Positions 1 to 6,314 of a DNA stretch of 64,000 nt are shown here, one piece after another. This DNA is from Streptomyces tibetensis (GTDB lineage Bacteria > Actinomycetota > Actinomycetes > Streptomycetales > Streptomycetaceae), in contig NZ_SZVW01000016.1 of the NCBI RefSeq assembly GCF_007655005.1, forward strand, positions 178,557 to 242,556, given 5' to 3'. Position 1 is the stretch's first letter, and each line of letters opens with the position of its first letter. The notes beneath the pieces were generated by a model. It made no database searches, was not told where the DNA came from, and was given only the letters and a program-made list of their open reading frames with translations. A program made the translations under genes and the position numbers.

Positions 1-277
1 AGTGCGCGAAGACCGAACCGCCGTTCGCCGTCACGGCGTTGCGTGCGGCCGAGGTGTCACCGGGAGCGGTGATGACGAGGTAGGAGCGAGTGCCGGCGGC
101 CCACCCGGCGGCGGATTGGGCGGGCGTGGCGGCGCGGGCAGCGGCCGGACCCGGCGGGAGGCCGGTGTCCACGTCGGCCGCGCCGGCCGGGGTGGCGAGC
201 GCGAGAGCCGCTCCGGCAGCGGCCAAGGACAGCAGCGACCGTCTGAGACGGTGCTGGGATATGCGGGGGGTTGTCAC
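1..277 (-). CDS. Secreted subtilisin-like serine protease, N-terminal part (runs off the left edge)
   Basis: Partial gene. It starts at GTG 277-275, with GGAGG (287-283) five bases upstream as ribosome binding site. The translation opens with an Arg-rich n-region (HRLRRSLLS), a hydrophobic stretch rich in Ala and Leu and an Ala-x-Ala type cleavage region (PAGAAD), which is a Sec signal peptide of about 33 residues. The segment SYLVITAPGDTSAARNAV near residue 65 resembles the beginning of the inhibitor-I9-like propeptide of Streptomyces S8 proteases. The catalytic domain lies outside the window, so the family call is inference from the propeptide only. Expected role: extracellular protein degradation. 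Confidence 0.62.
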   Translation of the reverse strand, partial: MTTPRISQHRLRRSLLSLAAAGAALALATPAGAADVDTGLPPGPAAARAATPAQSAAGWAAGTRSYLVITAPGDTSAARNAVTANGGSVFAH

Positions 278-445
278 AGCATCCTCCGAGAGCCCGGGGC
301 AATGGGTGGCGCCGACCGGGCCGTGGGCCGAATGGGTCGACGCAAGATTTCAGATGAGGGCATGACAAGGGAAGGGCTGCGGCGCATCGGTGGTCGTGAG
401 CAGGCAAGTGGGTGGCTCCGCTCCGGATCAAGCCCGGACGCGGCC

Positions 446-517
446 GGTCCGGCGGCCGGTCCGGCGACTGGTCCGGCGGCCGGTCCGGCGACTGGTCCGG
501 CGACTGGTCCGGCGACC
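446..517. repeat. Six tandem 12-bp units between divergent-ended genes
   Basis: Six head-to-tail copies of GGTCCGGCGACT or its variant ending GGCC/GACC start at 446, 458, 470, 482, 494 and 506. They lie in the 281-bp gap between the protease start and the end of the membrane protein gene. No coding role is apparent. Unit length is a multiple of three, so the array is open in several frames and creates false open reading frames. Confidence 0.85.
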
Positions 518-558
518 GGCGGCTCGGCCTGTCCCGCCGCGCTTCGGGGCCGCGCGTT

Positions 559-999
559 TCACCTCGCCCGGCCGCGCAGTCGGAGGCGGCCGGCCGTGTC
601 GGAGCGACAGCAGAATCGGCCTGCCGCCGCTCCTCCCAGGAGAGGGACACTGACGAGTCCCAAGGCCGAGGCGCCCGCGAAAGCGACCGCCACCGCCGTC
701 GAGGAACGGACATGGGGATCGCTGAAGACCGTGAAGTCGAGAATCCAGAGAAACGGCCCGACGGCGCCACACGTTGCCACCAGCCAGGTGGCCCGAGCAC
801 GCCCCAGTAGCGTCCCCAGCAGGAAGGACGGAACAGGGCCGAAGACCAGCATGCTCAGGGCGAGGGCCACACCTGTCAGTTCCAGGAAGCCCACGGTGCT
901 CGGCAGCCAGGGACTCACGGTGATCAGCGTCGCCCACACCAAGGATGTTGTGATGAGCCCGGCGGACCTCCCCACGGCCATCGCCCCCTTGTCCGGCAT
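559..999 (-). CDS. Small multi-pass membrane protein, unknown function
   Basis: 146 residues from ATG 999 (MPDKGAMAVGRSAGL). An in-frame ATG at 1044 would add 15 poorly hydrophobic residues and would sit almost on the palindrome at 1047-1060; the internal ATG looks more natural because the hydrophobic pattern begins right after it. Four hydrophobic spans are visible (about 12-30, 34-62, 70-90, 105-128). The C-terminal tail is Arg-rich and probably cytoplasmic. No known family is recognised. If the upstream palindrome is an operator, the gene is under control of a TetR-like repressor encoded elsewhere. Confidence 0.6.
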   Translation of the reverse strand: MPDKGAMAVGRSAGLITTSLVWATLITVSPWLPSTVGFLELTGVALALSMLVFGPVPSFLLGTLLGRARATWLVATCGAVGPFLWILDFTVFSDPHVRSSTAVAVAFAGASALGLVSVPLLGGAAAGRFCCRSDTAGRLRLRGRAR

Positions 1000-1046
1000 C
1001 CTCACACCCACCCCCTGAGCGGTTGAGCGCGATACTCTCACCATAT

Positions 1047-1060
1047 TTGAACGCGTTCAA
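1047..1060. promoter_or_regulatory. Perfect 14-bp palindrome TTGAACGCGTTCAA, likely repressor operator
   Basis: TTGAACGCGTTCAA is a perfect inverted repeat. It lies 3 bp upstream of the outer ATG (1044) and about 48 bp upstream of the preferred start of the minus-strand membrane protein gene. Short perfect palindromes of this shape are typical of TetR-family operators. No regulator gene is adjacent, so the cognate protein is unknown. Confidence 0.5.
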
Positions 1061-1540
1061 GGTTCGAGTGAGTCGCCTGACGGCCGGTGACCTGCCGCAA
1101 TCGATGGGCCCGGGGGAGTGGCACGGATCACCACGTCTCCGAGCCGACTACGGAACAACCGCCGCTGGTTGCCCGTTGAACAAGGCGTGGGTGCGGATGG
1201 GACAGTGTCCCCGGGCCTCACCATTCGCCCACAGGGACGATCGTTCGGCTGAAGCCCTGTGGAGCCTTTCGCCGAGAGGCGACCGCCATCCGCACCCACC
1301 ACCGGACCGCCCCGGCCGCGATTCCCCCGTCCGGCCGGGGCTTTGCCGTCAGGGGCCCCGTGCAGTGAGCCCAGCCGTCCCAAGTGCCGTCCAGCGCGGC
1401 GGGCTCACCGGTCACCAGGGGCCCAGTAGCGGTCACCGTACGACCAGTGGCACCACTCAGGGGCTCGGCACATCGTTCGGCATTGCGGGGCGGCTCGCGT
1501 AGGGTGCCCCAGTTGTCGAGTGGGAAGGCGGGGCGTGGGC
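1061..1540. other. Gene-free stretch with one strong inverted repeat
   Basis: No convincing gene was found on either strand. The only structure noted is an 8-bp perfect inverted repeat, CCCCGGCC (1310-1317) and GGCCGGGG (1333-1340), separated by 15 bases. It could be a terminator or an RNA hairpin, but no T-tract follows on either side. Confidence 0.4.
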
Positions 1541-2536
1541 ATGGCACCGCGGGCAGTGACACGAGACCGATTGGCGGGGGCGGCGCGGGCCGCTCTGGGC
1601 GGCGGGCGGCGGCTTGAGACGGTCGAGCGGCTCACGGGCGGCAGCAAGAAGGGCGTCTACCGGCTGACGATGGACGACGCGACGACTGCCGTGGCCTATC
1701 TGTGGGAGGCATCGGAGAACTACTGGCCGACGGCAGAGGGCGACGACGACCTCACCAACCCGTTCTCGCCCGGTGGCGGCCTCGACCTGTACGAGACCGC
1801 ACGCGCGCGGCTGGTCTCGCTGGGTCTGCGGGTTCCCGAGCTGCACCTCACCGACCGCGAAGGCACTCACTACCCGGCCGACCTCGCGATCCTGGAGGAC
1901 TTCCCCGGCCAGAACCTGCTGGATCTGCTCGAGCGCGATCCGCACGCTGCGGAACCGACCATGGCGCGCCTCGCCGACGCCCTGGCGGTGATGGGAAGTC
2001 ACCGCGGCCCGTCGTTCGGCAAGGTCGGCCTGATCGATGCGGGCGGCGTGTCGCGGGAGGCGTCGGGCGAGCAGGCCGCGCTCGGCTTCGGGCTGCACTG
2101 CCTGGCCGAGGCGGCTTCCCGTGACGGGAGGATCGCGGGCGCCCGAGACCGGCTGGAGCAGCGGCTCCTCGAGCTCGCCGCAGCGGTGCGGCCGCGTGCC
2201 GAGCACTCCGTCGTCCATGGCGAACTGGGCCTGGACCACGTCCTGGTGGACCGGTCAGGCAACCCTGTTCTGATCGACATCGAGGACCTGATGTACTTCG
2301 ACGTCGAGTGGGAGCACGTGTTCCTGCGGCTCCGCCATCCCGACGGCCACTATCGGCGGTTGGCGGTGGAGGGACTCGACGAGGACAGGCTCGCGCTCTA
2401 CACGCTGGTCCAGCGCCTGTCACTGACGGCGGGTCCCCTCCGGCTCCTCGAAGGAGACTTCCCCCACCGGGCATTCATGCGGGCAATCGCCGAGCACCAC
2501 GGCAACGAGGCGCTGGCGCTGGTCTCGGTGGTGTAG
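1541..2536 (+). CDS. Aminoglycoside phosphotransferase (APH)-fold protein with altered catalytic loop
   Basis: 331 residues from ATG 1541; the purine-rich GGGAAGGCGGGG just upstream supports this over an in-frame GTG at 1520. The layout is that of APH/choline-kinase-like phosphotransferases: N-lobe with a short Gly-rich turn (LTGGSKKGVYRL, about 32-43), a hinge at AILEDFPG, and a C-lobe catalytic loop HGELGLDHVLVD (about 226-237) followed by VLIDIEDL. Family members usually show HGDxxxxN, so the catalytic Asp is Glu here and the Mg-binding Asn is His. The fold call is good. The substrate is unknown, and the changed loop leaves activity uncertain. No partner gene is adjacent. Confidence 0.8.
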   Translation: MAPRAVTRDRLAGAARAALGGGRRLETVERLTGGSKKGVYRLTMDDATTAVAYLWEASENYWPTAEGDDDLTNPFSPGGGLDLYETARARLVSLGLRVPELHLTDREGTHYPADLAILEDFPGQNLLDLLERDPHAAEPTMARLADALAVMGSHRGPSFGKVGLIDAGGVSREASGEQAALGFGLHCLAEAASRDGRIAGARDRLEQRLLELAAAVRPRAEHSVVHGELGLDHVLVDRSGNPVLIDIEDLMYFDVEWEHVFLRLRHPDGHYRRLAVEGLDEDRLALYTLVQRLSLTAGPLRLLEGDFPHRAFMRAIAEHHGNEALALVSVV

Positions 2537-2542
2537 ACGCCG

Positions 2543-2821
2543 TCAGGACGCGGCGTTGCGGATCGTGCCCGTGGCCCGGCCGGTCGCCGGGCCGGGGAGC
2601 CTGGGCGGTACCGACGGGACCTCGGGGGCATCGTCGAGGTCGGCCTGGGTCAGCCGGAACTCGGCCGGGTACAGATCGCGCCGGGTGCGGCGGTCCGGCT
2701 CCGTCGTGCGCCACATGTAACGGCAACGGTCGCACTGCAGGACGTCCCACACCCCGGGTACGGGGGAGGTGGCGACGGTCGTGACGGTGCCGTACGCGCA
2801 GCGGGGGCAGATGCAGGTCAT
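2543..2821 (-). CDS. vdcD: Phenolic acid decarboxylase subunit D (VdcD-like small subunit)
   Basis: 92 residues from ATG 2821. Two CxxC pairs are visible (CICPRCAYG and QCDRCRYM), giving a small zinc-ribbon-like protein, and the central TSPVPGVWDVLQCDRC and RRTRRDLYPAEFRLT stretches are characteristic of the D subunit of non-oxidative hydroxyarylic acid decarboxylases. It is the last gene of vdcB-vdcC-vdcD. It is in the same reading frame as vdcC, and the 258 bp between them is an open 57-bp repeat array with no stop except the vdcC TGA. Translation could therefore start well upstream of 2821 inside the repeats; the ATG is chosen because family members start near this position. Confidence 0.85.
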   Translation of the reverse strand: MTCICPRCAYGTVTTVATSPVPGVWDVLQCDRCRYMWRTTEPDRRTRRDLYPAEFRLTQADLDDAPEVPSVPPRLPGPATGRATGTIRNAAS

Positions 2822-2840
2822 GGTCGAGGCTCCGTTCCTC

Positions 2841-3124
2841 ACGGTCGGCAAGTCGGCGGGTGCCAGCAGGGGCTGCACACGGCCGATCCACTCCTTACGG
2901 TCGGCGGGTCGGCGGGTGCCCAGCAGGGACTGCACACGGCCGATCCACTCCTTACGGTCGGCGGGTCGGCGGGGGCCCAGCAGGGGCTGCACACGGCCGA
3001 TCCACTCCTTACGGTCGGCGGGTCGGCGGGTGCCCAGCAGGGACTGAACACGGCCGATCCACTCCTTACGGTCGGCGGGTCAGCGGGTGCCCAGCAGGGA
3101 CTGCAGACGGCCGATCCACTCCTT
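2841..3124 (-). repeat. 57-bp tandem repeat derived from the 3' end of vdcC
   Basis: The marker CCGATCCACTCCTT (plus strand) recurs at 2883, 2940, 2997, 3054 and 3111, an exact 57-bp period (19 codons). On the minus strand each unit encodes a version of PADRKEWIGRVQSLLGTRR; the copy nearest vdcC is its own C-terminus (KEWIGRLQSLLGTR). The outermost unit, toward vdcD, is degenerate. All units keep the vdcC/vdcD frame open. One base separates the vdcC TGA (tca at 3080-3082) from the CGA (tcg) found at the same place in the other units. Confidence 0.93.
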
Positions 3125-4504
3125 GGTCTCGGGCAGATCGCGCGCCGGTGTACTGAAGTTGCCCCGGACGTCGGGGGGCACCGGCGTCGTCGCGTCGATG
3201 ATCATCTTGCTGGTGATGCCGGCCGGTGAGGCGGCCGGCGCGAGTTCGACGACGGACAGGTTCGGGATGATGACGACGTCCTCCTGCGGATTGACCTTCG
3301 CCGACATCGCCCACATCACCTGCGGCAGGTCGAACGGGTCGATGTCCTCGTCGACGACGATCACCTGCGCGACGTAGCCGAGGCCGTGCGGCGTCGTCAT
3401 CGCCCGCATCCCGAGCGCCTTCGCGAAGCCGCCGTACCGCTTCTTCGTGGAGATGATCACCGCGAGCCCGTGCGTGTACATCGCGTTGACCGCCTGCACC
3501 TCGGGGAACTCCGCGCGCAGCTGCTTCAGCAGCGGCACGCAGGTGTTCGGCCCGACCAGGTAGTCCACCTCGGTCCACGGCATGCCCAGGTACAGCGACT
3601 CGAACACCGGGTCCGTGCGGTACGAGACCCGGTCGACCCGGATCACCGGCATGCGCCGGCCGCCCGAGTAGTGTCCCGTGAACTCGCCGAACGGCCCCTC
3701 GATCTCGCGCCTGCGGCCCTCGATGACCCCCTCGATCACGACCTCGCTGCCCCAGGGCACGTCGAGGCCGGTCAACGGCGCCGTGGCGAGGGGCGCGGGC
3801 GCGCCGCGCAGGGCACCTGCCATCTCGTACTCGGACTGGTCGTAACCCATCGGCATGCCGGCCACGATGGTCATCACCGGGTCGTTGCCCAGCGTGATCG
3901 CCACCGGCAGGTCCTCGCCGTGCTCCTCGGCGGCACGCAGGTGCAGCGCGATGTCGTGCATCGGTACCGGCTGGATGGCGAGCCGGTCGCGTCCGGTGAC
4001 CTGGAGCCGGTACGTGCCGACGTTCTGCTTCCCGAAGTGCCGAGGGTCCCTCGGGTCCCGGGAGACCACCGCTGCCTTGTCCAGGTAGAAGCCGCCGTCA
4101 CCGTCGTTCAGCCGGAACAGCGGCAGGATCCGGAACAGGTCGACGGCCGCGCCCTCGACGGTGTTCTCCCGCCACGGCGCGTCCTCGCGACGCTCCGGCG
4201 GTACGGGGAACATGTCCCAGCGGCGGGCGAACTCCTCGACCTGGTCCTTGACCGACGTCCCGGCCGGCAGCCCGAGCGCCAGGGCGTGGTTGCGCCACGA
4301 ACCGTGGACGTTCATGGCGATGCGGGCGTCGGTGAAGCCCGTCACGTTGTCGAACCACAGTGCCGGGGCGCCGTCGCCGATCCGGCAGGCCGCGTTGGCC
4401 GCGGCGGCGAGGTCGGGCTCGGGCCGGACCTCGTCGGTGATCCGCAGCAACTGGCCCTCGCCGTCGAGGGCGGAGAGGAAGCCGCGAAGGTCGTCGTAGG
4501 CCAT
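3080..4504 (-). CDS. vdcC: Phenolic acid decarboxylase subunit C (UbiD family)
   Basis: 474 residues from ATG 4504 (MAYDDLRGFLSALDGEGQLL), the usual length for VdcC/UbiD-type decarboxylases. The opening FLSALDGEGQLLRITDEV and the later PEIQ-like, EGPFGEFTGHYSGG and DEDIDPFDLPQVMWA stretches are typical UbiD features. The reaction is reversible non-oxidative decarboxylation of vanillate or 4-hydroxybenzoate-type acids, using prenylated FMN. It lies 37 bp downstream of vdcB, which would supply that cofactor. The C-terminal 14 residues are the seed of the 57-bp tandem repeat that follows the stop codon. Enzyme class is secure; the preferred substrate is inferred. Confidence 0.93.
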   Translation of the reverse strand: MAYDDLRGFLSALDGEGQLLRITDEVRPEPDLAAAANAACRIGDGAPALWFDNVTGFTDARIAMNVHGSWRNHALALGLPAGTSVKDQVEEFARRWDMFPVPPERREDAPWRENTVEGAAVDLFRILPLFRLNDGDGGFYLDKAAVVSRDPRDPRHFGKQNVGTYRLQVTGRDRLAIQPVPMHDIALHLRAAEEHGEDLPVAITLGNDPVMTIVAGMPMGYDQSEYEMAGALRGAPAPLATAPLTGLDVPWGSEVVIEGVIEGRRREIEGPFGEFTGHYSGGRRMPVIRVDRVSYRTDPVFESLYLGMPWTEVDYLVGPNTCVPLLKQLRAEFPEVQAVNAMYTHGLAVIISTKKRYGGFAKALGMRAMTTPHGLGYVAQVIVVDEDIDPFDLPQVMWAMSAKVNPQEDVVIIPNLSVVELAPAASPAGITSKMIIDATTPVPPDVRGNFSTPARDLPETKEWIGRLQSLLGTR

Positions 4505-4541
4505 GTCGTGTGTCCTTCGTCGTGTCTGTTCGGGGAGGGCC

Positions 4542-5123
4542 CTACACCGCCGGGCGGGCGGCGCGCATGCCGTGCCAGCGCTTGGCATCCGGTGCGGGCA
4601 GGTCCAGCTGGTCGAGGATGCGCGCAGTGATGTGGTCGACGATGTCGTCGACCGAGGTGGGGTGGTTGTAGAAGGCGGGCATCGGCGGCACGATCCGGGC
4701 CCCCTTGCGCGCGAGGTCGAGCATGTTCTCCAGGTGGATCTCGCTCAGCGGTGTCTCACGCGGTACGAGCACCAGCGGACGCCGCTCCTTCAGCACCACG
4801 TCCGCCGCCCGGCCGACCAGCCCGTCCGCGTACCCGGCGCGTATTCCGGCCAGCGTCTTCATCGAACAGGGCACGATCACCATGCCATCGGTCCTGAACG
4901 ACCCGGAGGCGATGGAGGCGCCCTGGTCGTCCGGTTTGTGGACGACGTCGGCCAGGGTGCCGACCTCACGGGCGGTGCGTCCGGTCTCCATCTCGATCGT
5001 CGTCCGCGCCCAGCGGCTGAGGACGAGGTGCGTCTCGACCTCCGGCAATGCGGCCAGCCGCTCCAGCAGGCGGACCCCGAACGGTGCTCCGGTGGCCCCG
5101 GTCATTCCCACGATCAGTCGCAT
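4542..5123 (-). CDS. vdcB: Flavin prenyltransferase-like subunit B (UbiX/Pad1 family)
   Basis: 193 residues from ATG 5123. MRLIVGMTGATGAPFGVRLL is the classic N-terminal flavin-binding signature of UbiX/Pad1 proteins, and VIVPCSMKTLAGIRAG plus ERRPLVLVPRETPLSEIH are the conserved central motifs. UbiX enzymes prenylate FMN to make the cofactor for UbiD-type decarboxylases. It is the first gene of the vdcBCD operon and is divergent from an AraC regulator gene 55 bp away, so promoters for both directions must lie in that short gap. Confidence 0.93.
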   Translation of the reverse strand: MRLIVGMTGATGAPFGVRLLERLAALPEVETHLVLSRWARTTIEMETGRTAREVGTLADVVHKPDDQGASIASGSFRTDGMVIVPCSMKTLAGIRAGYADGLVGRAADVVLKERRPLVLVPRETPLSEIHLENMLDLARKGARIVPPMPAFYNHPTSVDDIVDHITARILDQLDLPAPDAKRWHGMRAARPAV

Positions 5124-5178
5124 GTCTCCGACGCTAGGAGCGGCCTTACGGGCCCTTCCGGTACGCTGAGGACTTCTC

Positions 5179-6090
5179 ATGGGAAAAAACGGACAAGCTG
5201 AGCGAGCGGAGATCACGGACGTCTCATACCGCCCGTTGCTCAGCGCCCCTCTCGGTATGGACGTCCTGGACTTCGCCGAACTCCGCGACCGGGGACGACG
5301 GCGGGGAATCGACCTGACGGCGCCGCAACGACCCGCCTTCCACCATCTGATCCACGTCCACGGCGGCAGCGGACCGCTCCGGCACACCGTGGACTTTTCG
5401 GACCACACCCTTCACCCCGGCAGCTGGCTGCGGATCCGCCCGGGCCAGGTCCACCAGTACTCACCCGACGAACTCGCCCCCGCGCGCGGCACGATCGTCA
5501 TCTGGCAGCCCGGCTTCACCGCCACCGACCCGGAGCCCGGCGCCGCACCCCCCGGCGACCCGTCGCCCCTGCTGCCCTGCCCTCCGCACGACGGCGCGCT
5601 GGAGCTCGCGCTGCGTCATCTCACCCACGAGTACGCCGACTTGGGTGCCATCCCGCTCGACGCGCACATCGAGGCCCTGCGCCATCTGCTGGGCGTCCTG
5701 CTGCTCCGCCTCACCCACGCCCGCACCGGCAGGCCTCTGGAGAGCGCCTCTGCCGAGGGGGCGTTCGGCCGCTACCACGCCGCCGTCGAGCGGGACTTCG
5801 GCCATACGCACCGGGTCGCCGACTATGCCTCGGCGCTCGGCTACAGCGTCCGCACCCTCACCCGCGCCACCCTCGCGGCCACCGGCTCCACGGCCAAGCA
5901 GTACCTGGACGCGCGCATCCTGCTCGAAGCCAAGCGCCTCCTCGTGCACACCGACGCCACGTCGGCGGACATCGCCGGCAGACTGGGCTTCAGGGACCCG
6001 GGCGACTTCGCCAAGTTCTTCCGCAAGCGCGACGGCCGAGCGCCGCAGGCGTTCCGCACGGCGGCGCGTGGTACGCGGCCGACCGACTGA
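5179..6090 (+). CDS. AraC-family transcriptional regulator, probable controller of vdcBCD
   Basis: 303 residues. The ATG is preceded by GAGGA seven bases upstream. Residues 20-95 form a cupin-like N-terminal sensor domain (HHLIHVHGGSGPLRHTVDF, then LRIRPGQVHQY). Residues 200-298 are a double helix-turn-helix: VADYASALGYSVRTLTRA for the first helix pair and DIAGRLGFRDPGDFAKFFRK for the second, as in AraC/XylS proteins. Its divergent position next to vdcB suggests it senses a phenolic acid and activates the decarboxylase operon; that is inference from context. A four-copy 47-bp repeat starts directly after its stop codon. Confidence 0.88.
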   Translation: MGKNGQAERAEITDVSYRPLLSAPLGMDVLDFAELRDRGRRRGIDLTAPQRPAFHHLIHVHGGSGPLRHTVDFSDHTLHPGSWLRIRPGQVHQYSPDELAPARGTIVIWQPGFTATDPEPGAAPPGDPSPLLPCPPHDGALELALRHLTHEYADLGAIPLDAHIEALRHLLGVLLLRLTHARTGRPLESASAEGAFGRYHAAVERDFGHTHRVADYASALGYSVRTLTRATLAATGSTAKQYLDARILLEAKRLLVHTDATSADIAGRLGFRDPGDFAKFFRKRDGRAPQAFRTAARGTRPTD

Positions 6091-6290
6091 CTCAAGAGGT
6101 CCTTGTGATGCGCGGGGCCCGACAGACCGAACCCAGCGCTCAAGAGGCCCTTGTGAAGCGCGGGGCCCGACAGACCGACCCAGCGCTCAAGAGGCCCTTG
6201 TGTAGCGCGGGCCCGACGGGTCGCCCCCCGTGCTCAAAAGGCCCTTGTGAAGCGCGGGGCCCGACAGAGCGGACCCCGCGCGAGAGGGCA
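6091..6290. repeat. Four-copy 47-48-bp tandem repeat between araC-type gene and esterase
   Basis: Copies begin with CTCAAGAGG or CTCAAAAGG at 6091, 6139, 6186 and 6233. Each carries CCTTGTG, then a GC box GCGCGGGGCCCGACAG. The third copy has diverged most (TGTAGCGCGGGCCCGACGGG). The array fills the gap between two convergent genes. The GGGGCCC core is self-complementary, so each unit can form a short hairpin; a terminator role is possible but unproven. Confidence 0.88.
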
Positions 6291-6314
6291 CTAGCGATCC
6301 CTCGTGCGTCATGC

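Noticed and set aside
446..517. Repeat array considered as a CRISPR
   Set aside because: Units are 12 bp, adjacent and without spacers, so this is a simple tandem repeat.
2841..3124. 57-bp array considered as a CRISPR
   Set aside because: No unique spacers; units are continuous copies of the vdcC 3' coding end.
3386..4630. Long plus-strand open frame opposite vdcC
   Set aside because: Shadow of vdcC; composition is Arg/His/Val-rich with no recognisable domain.
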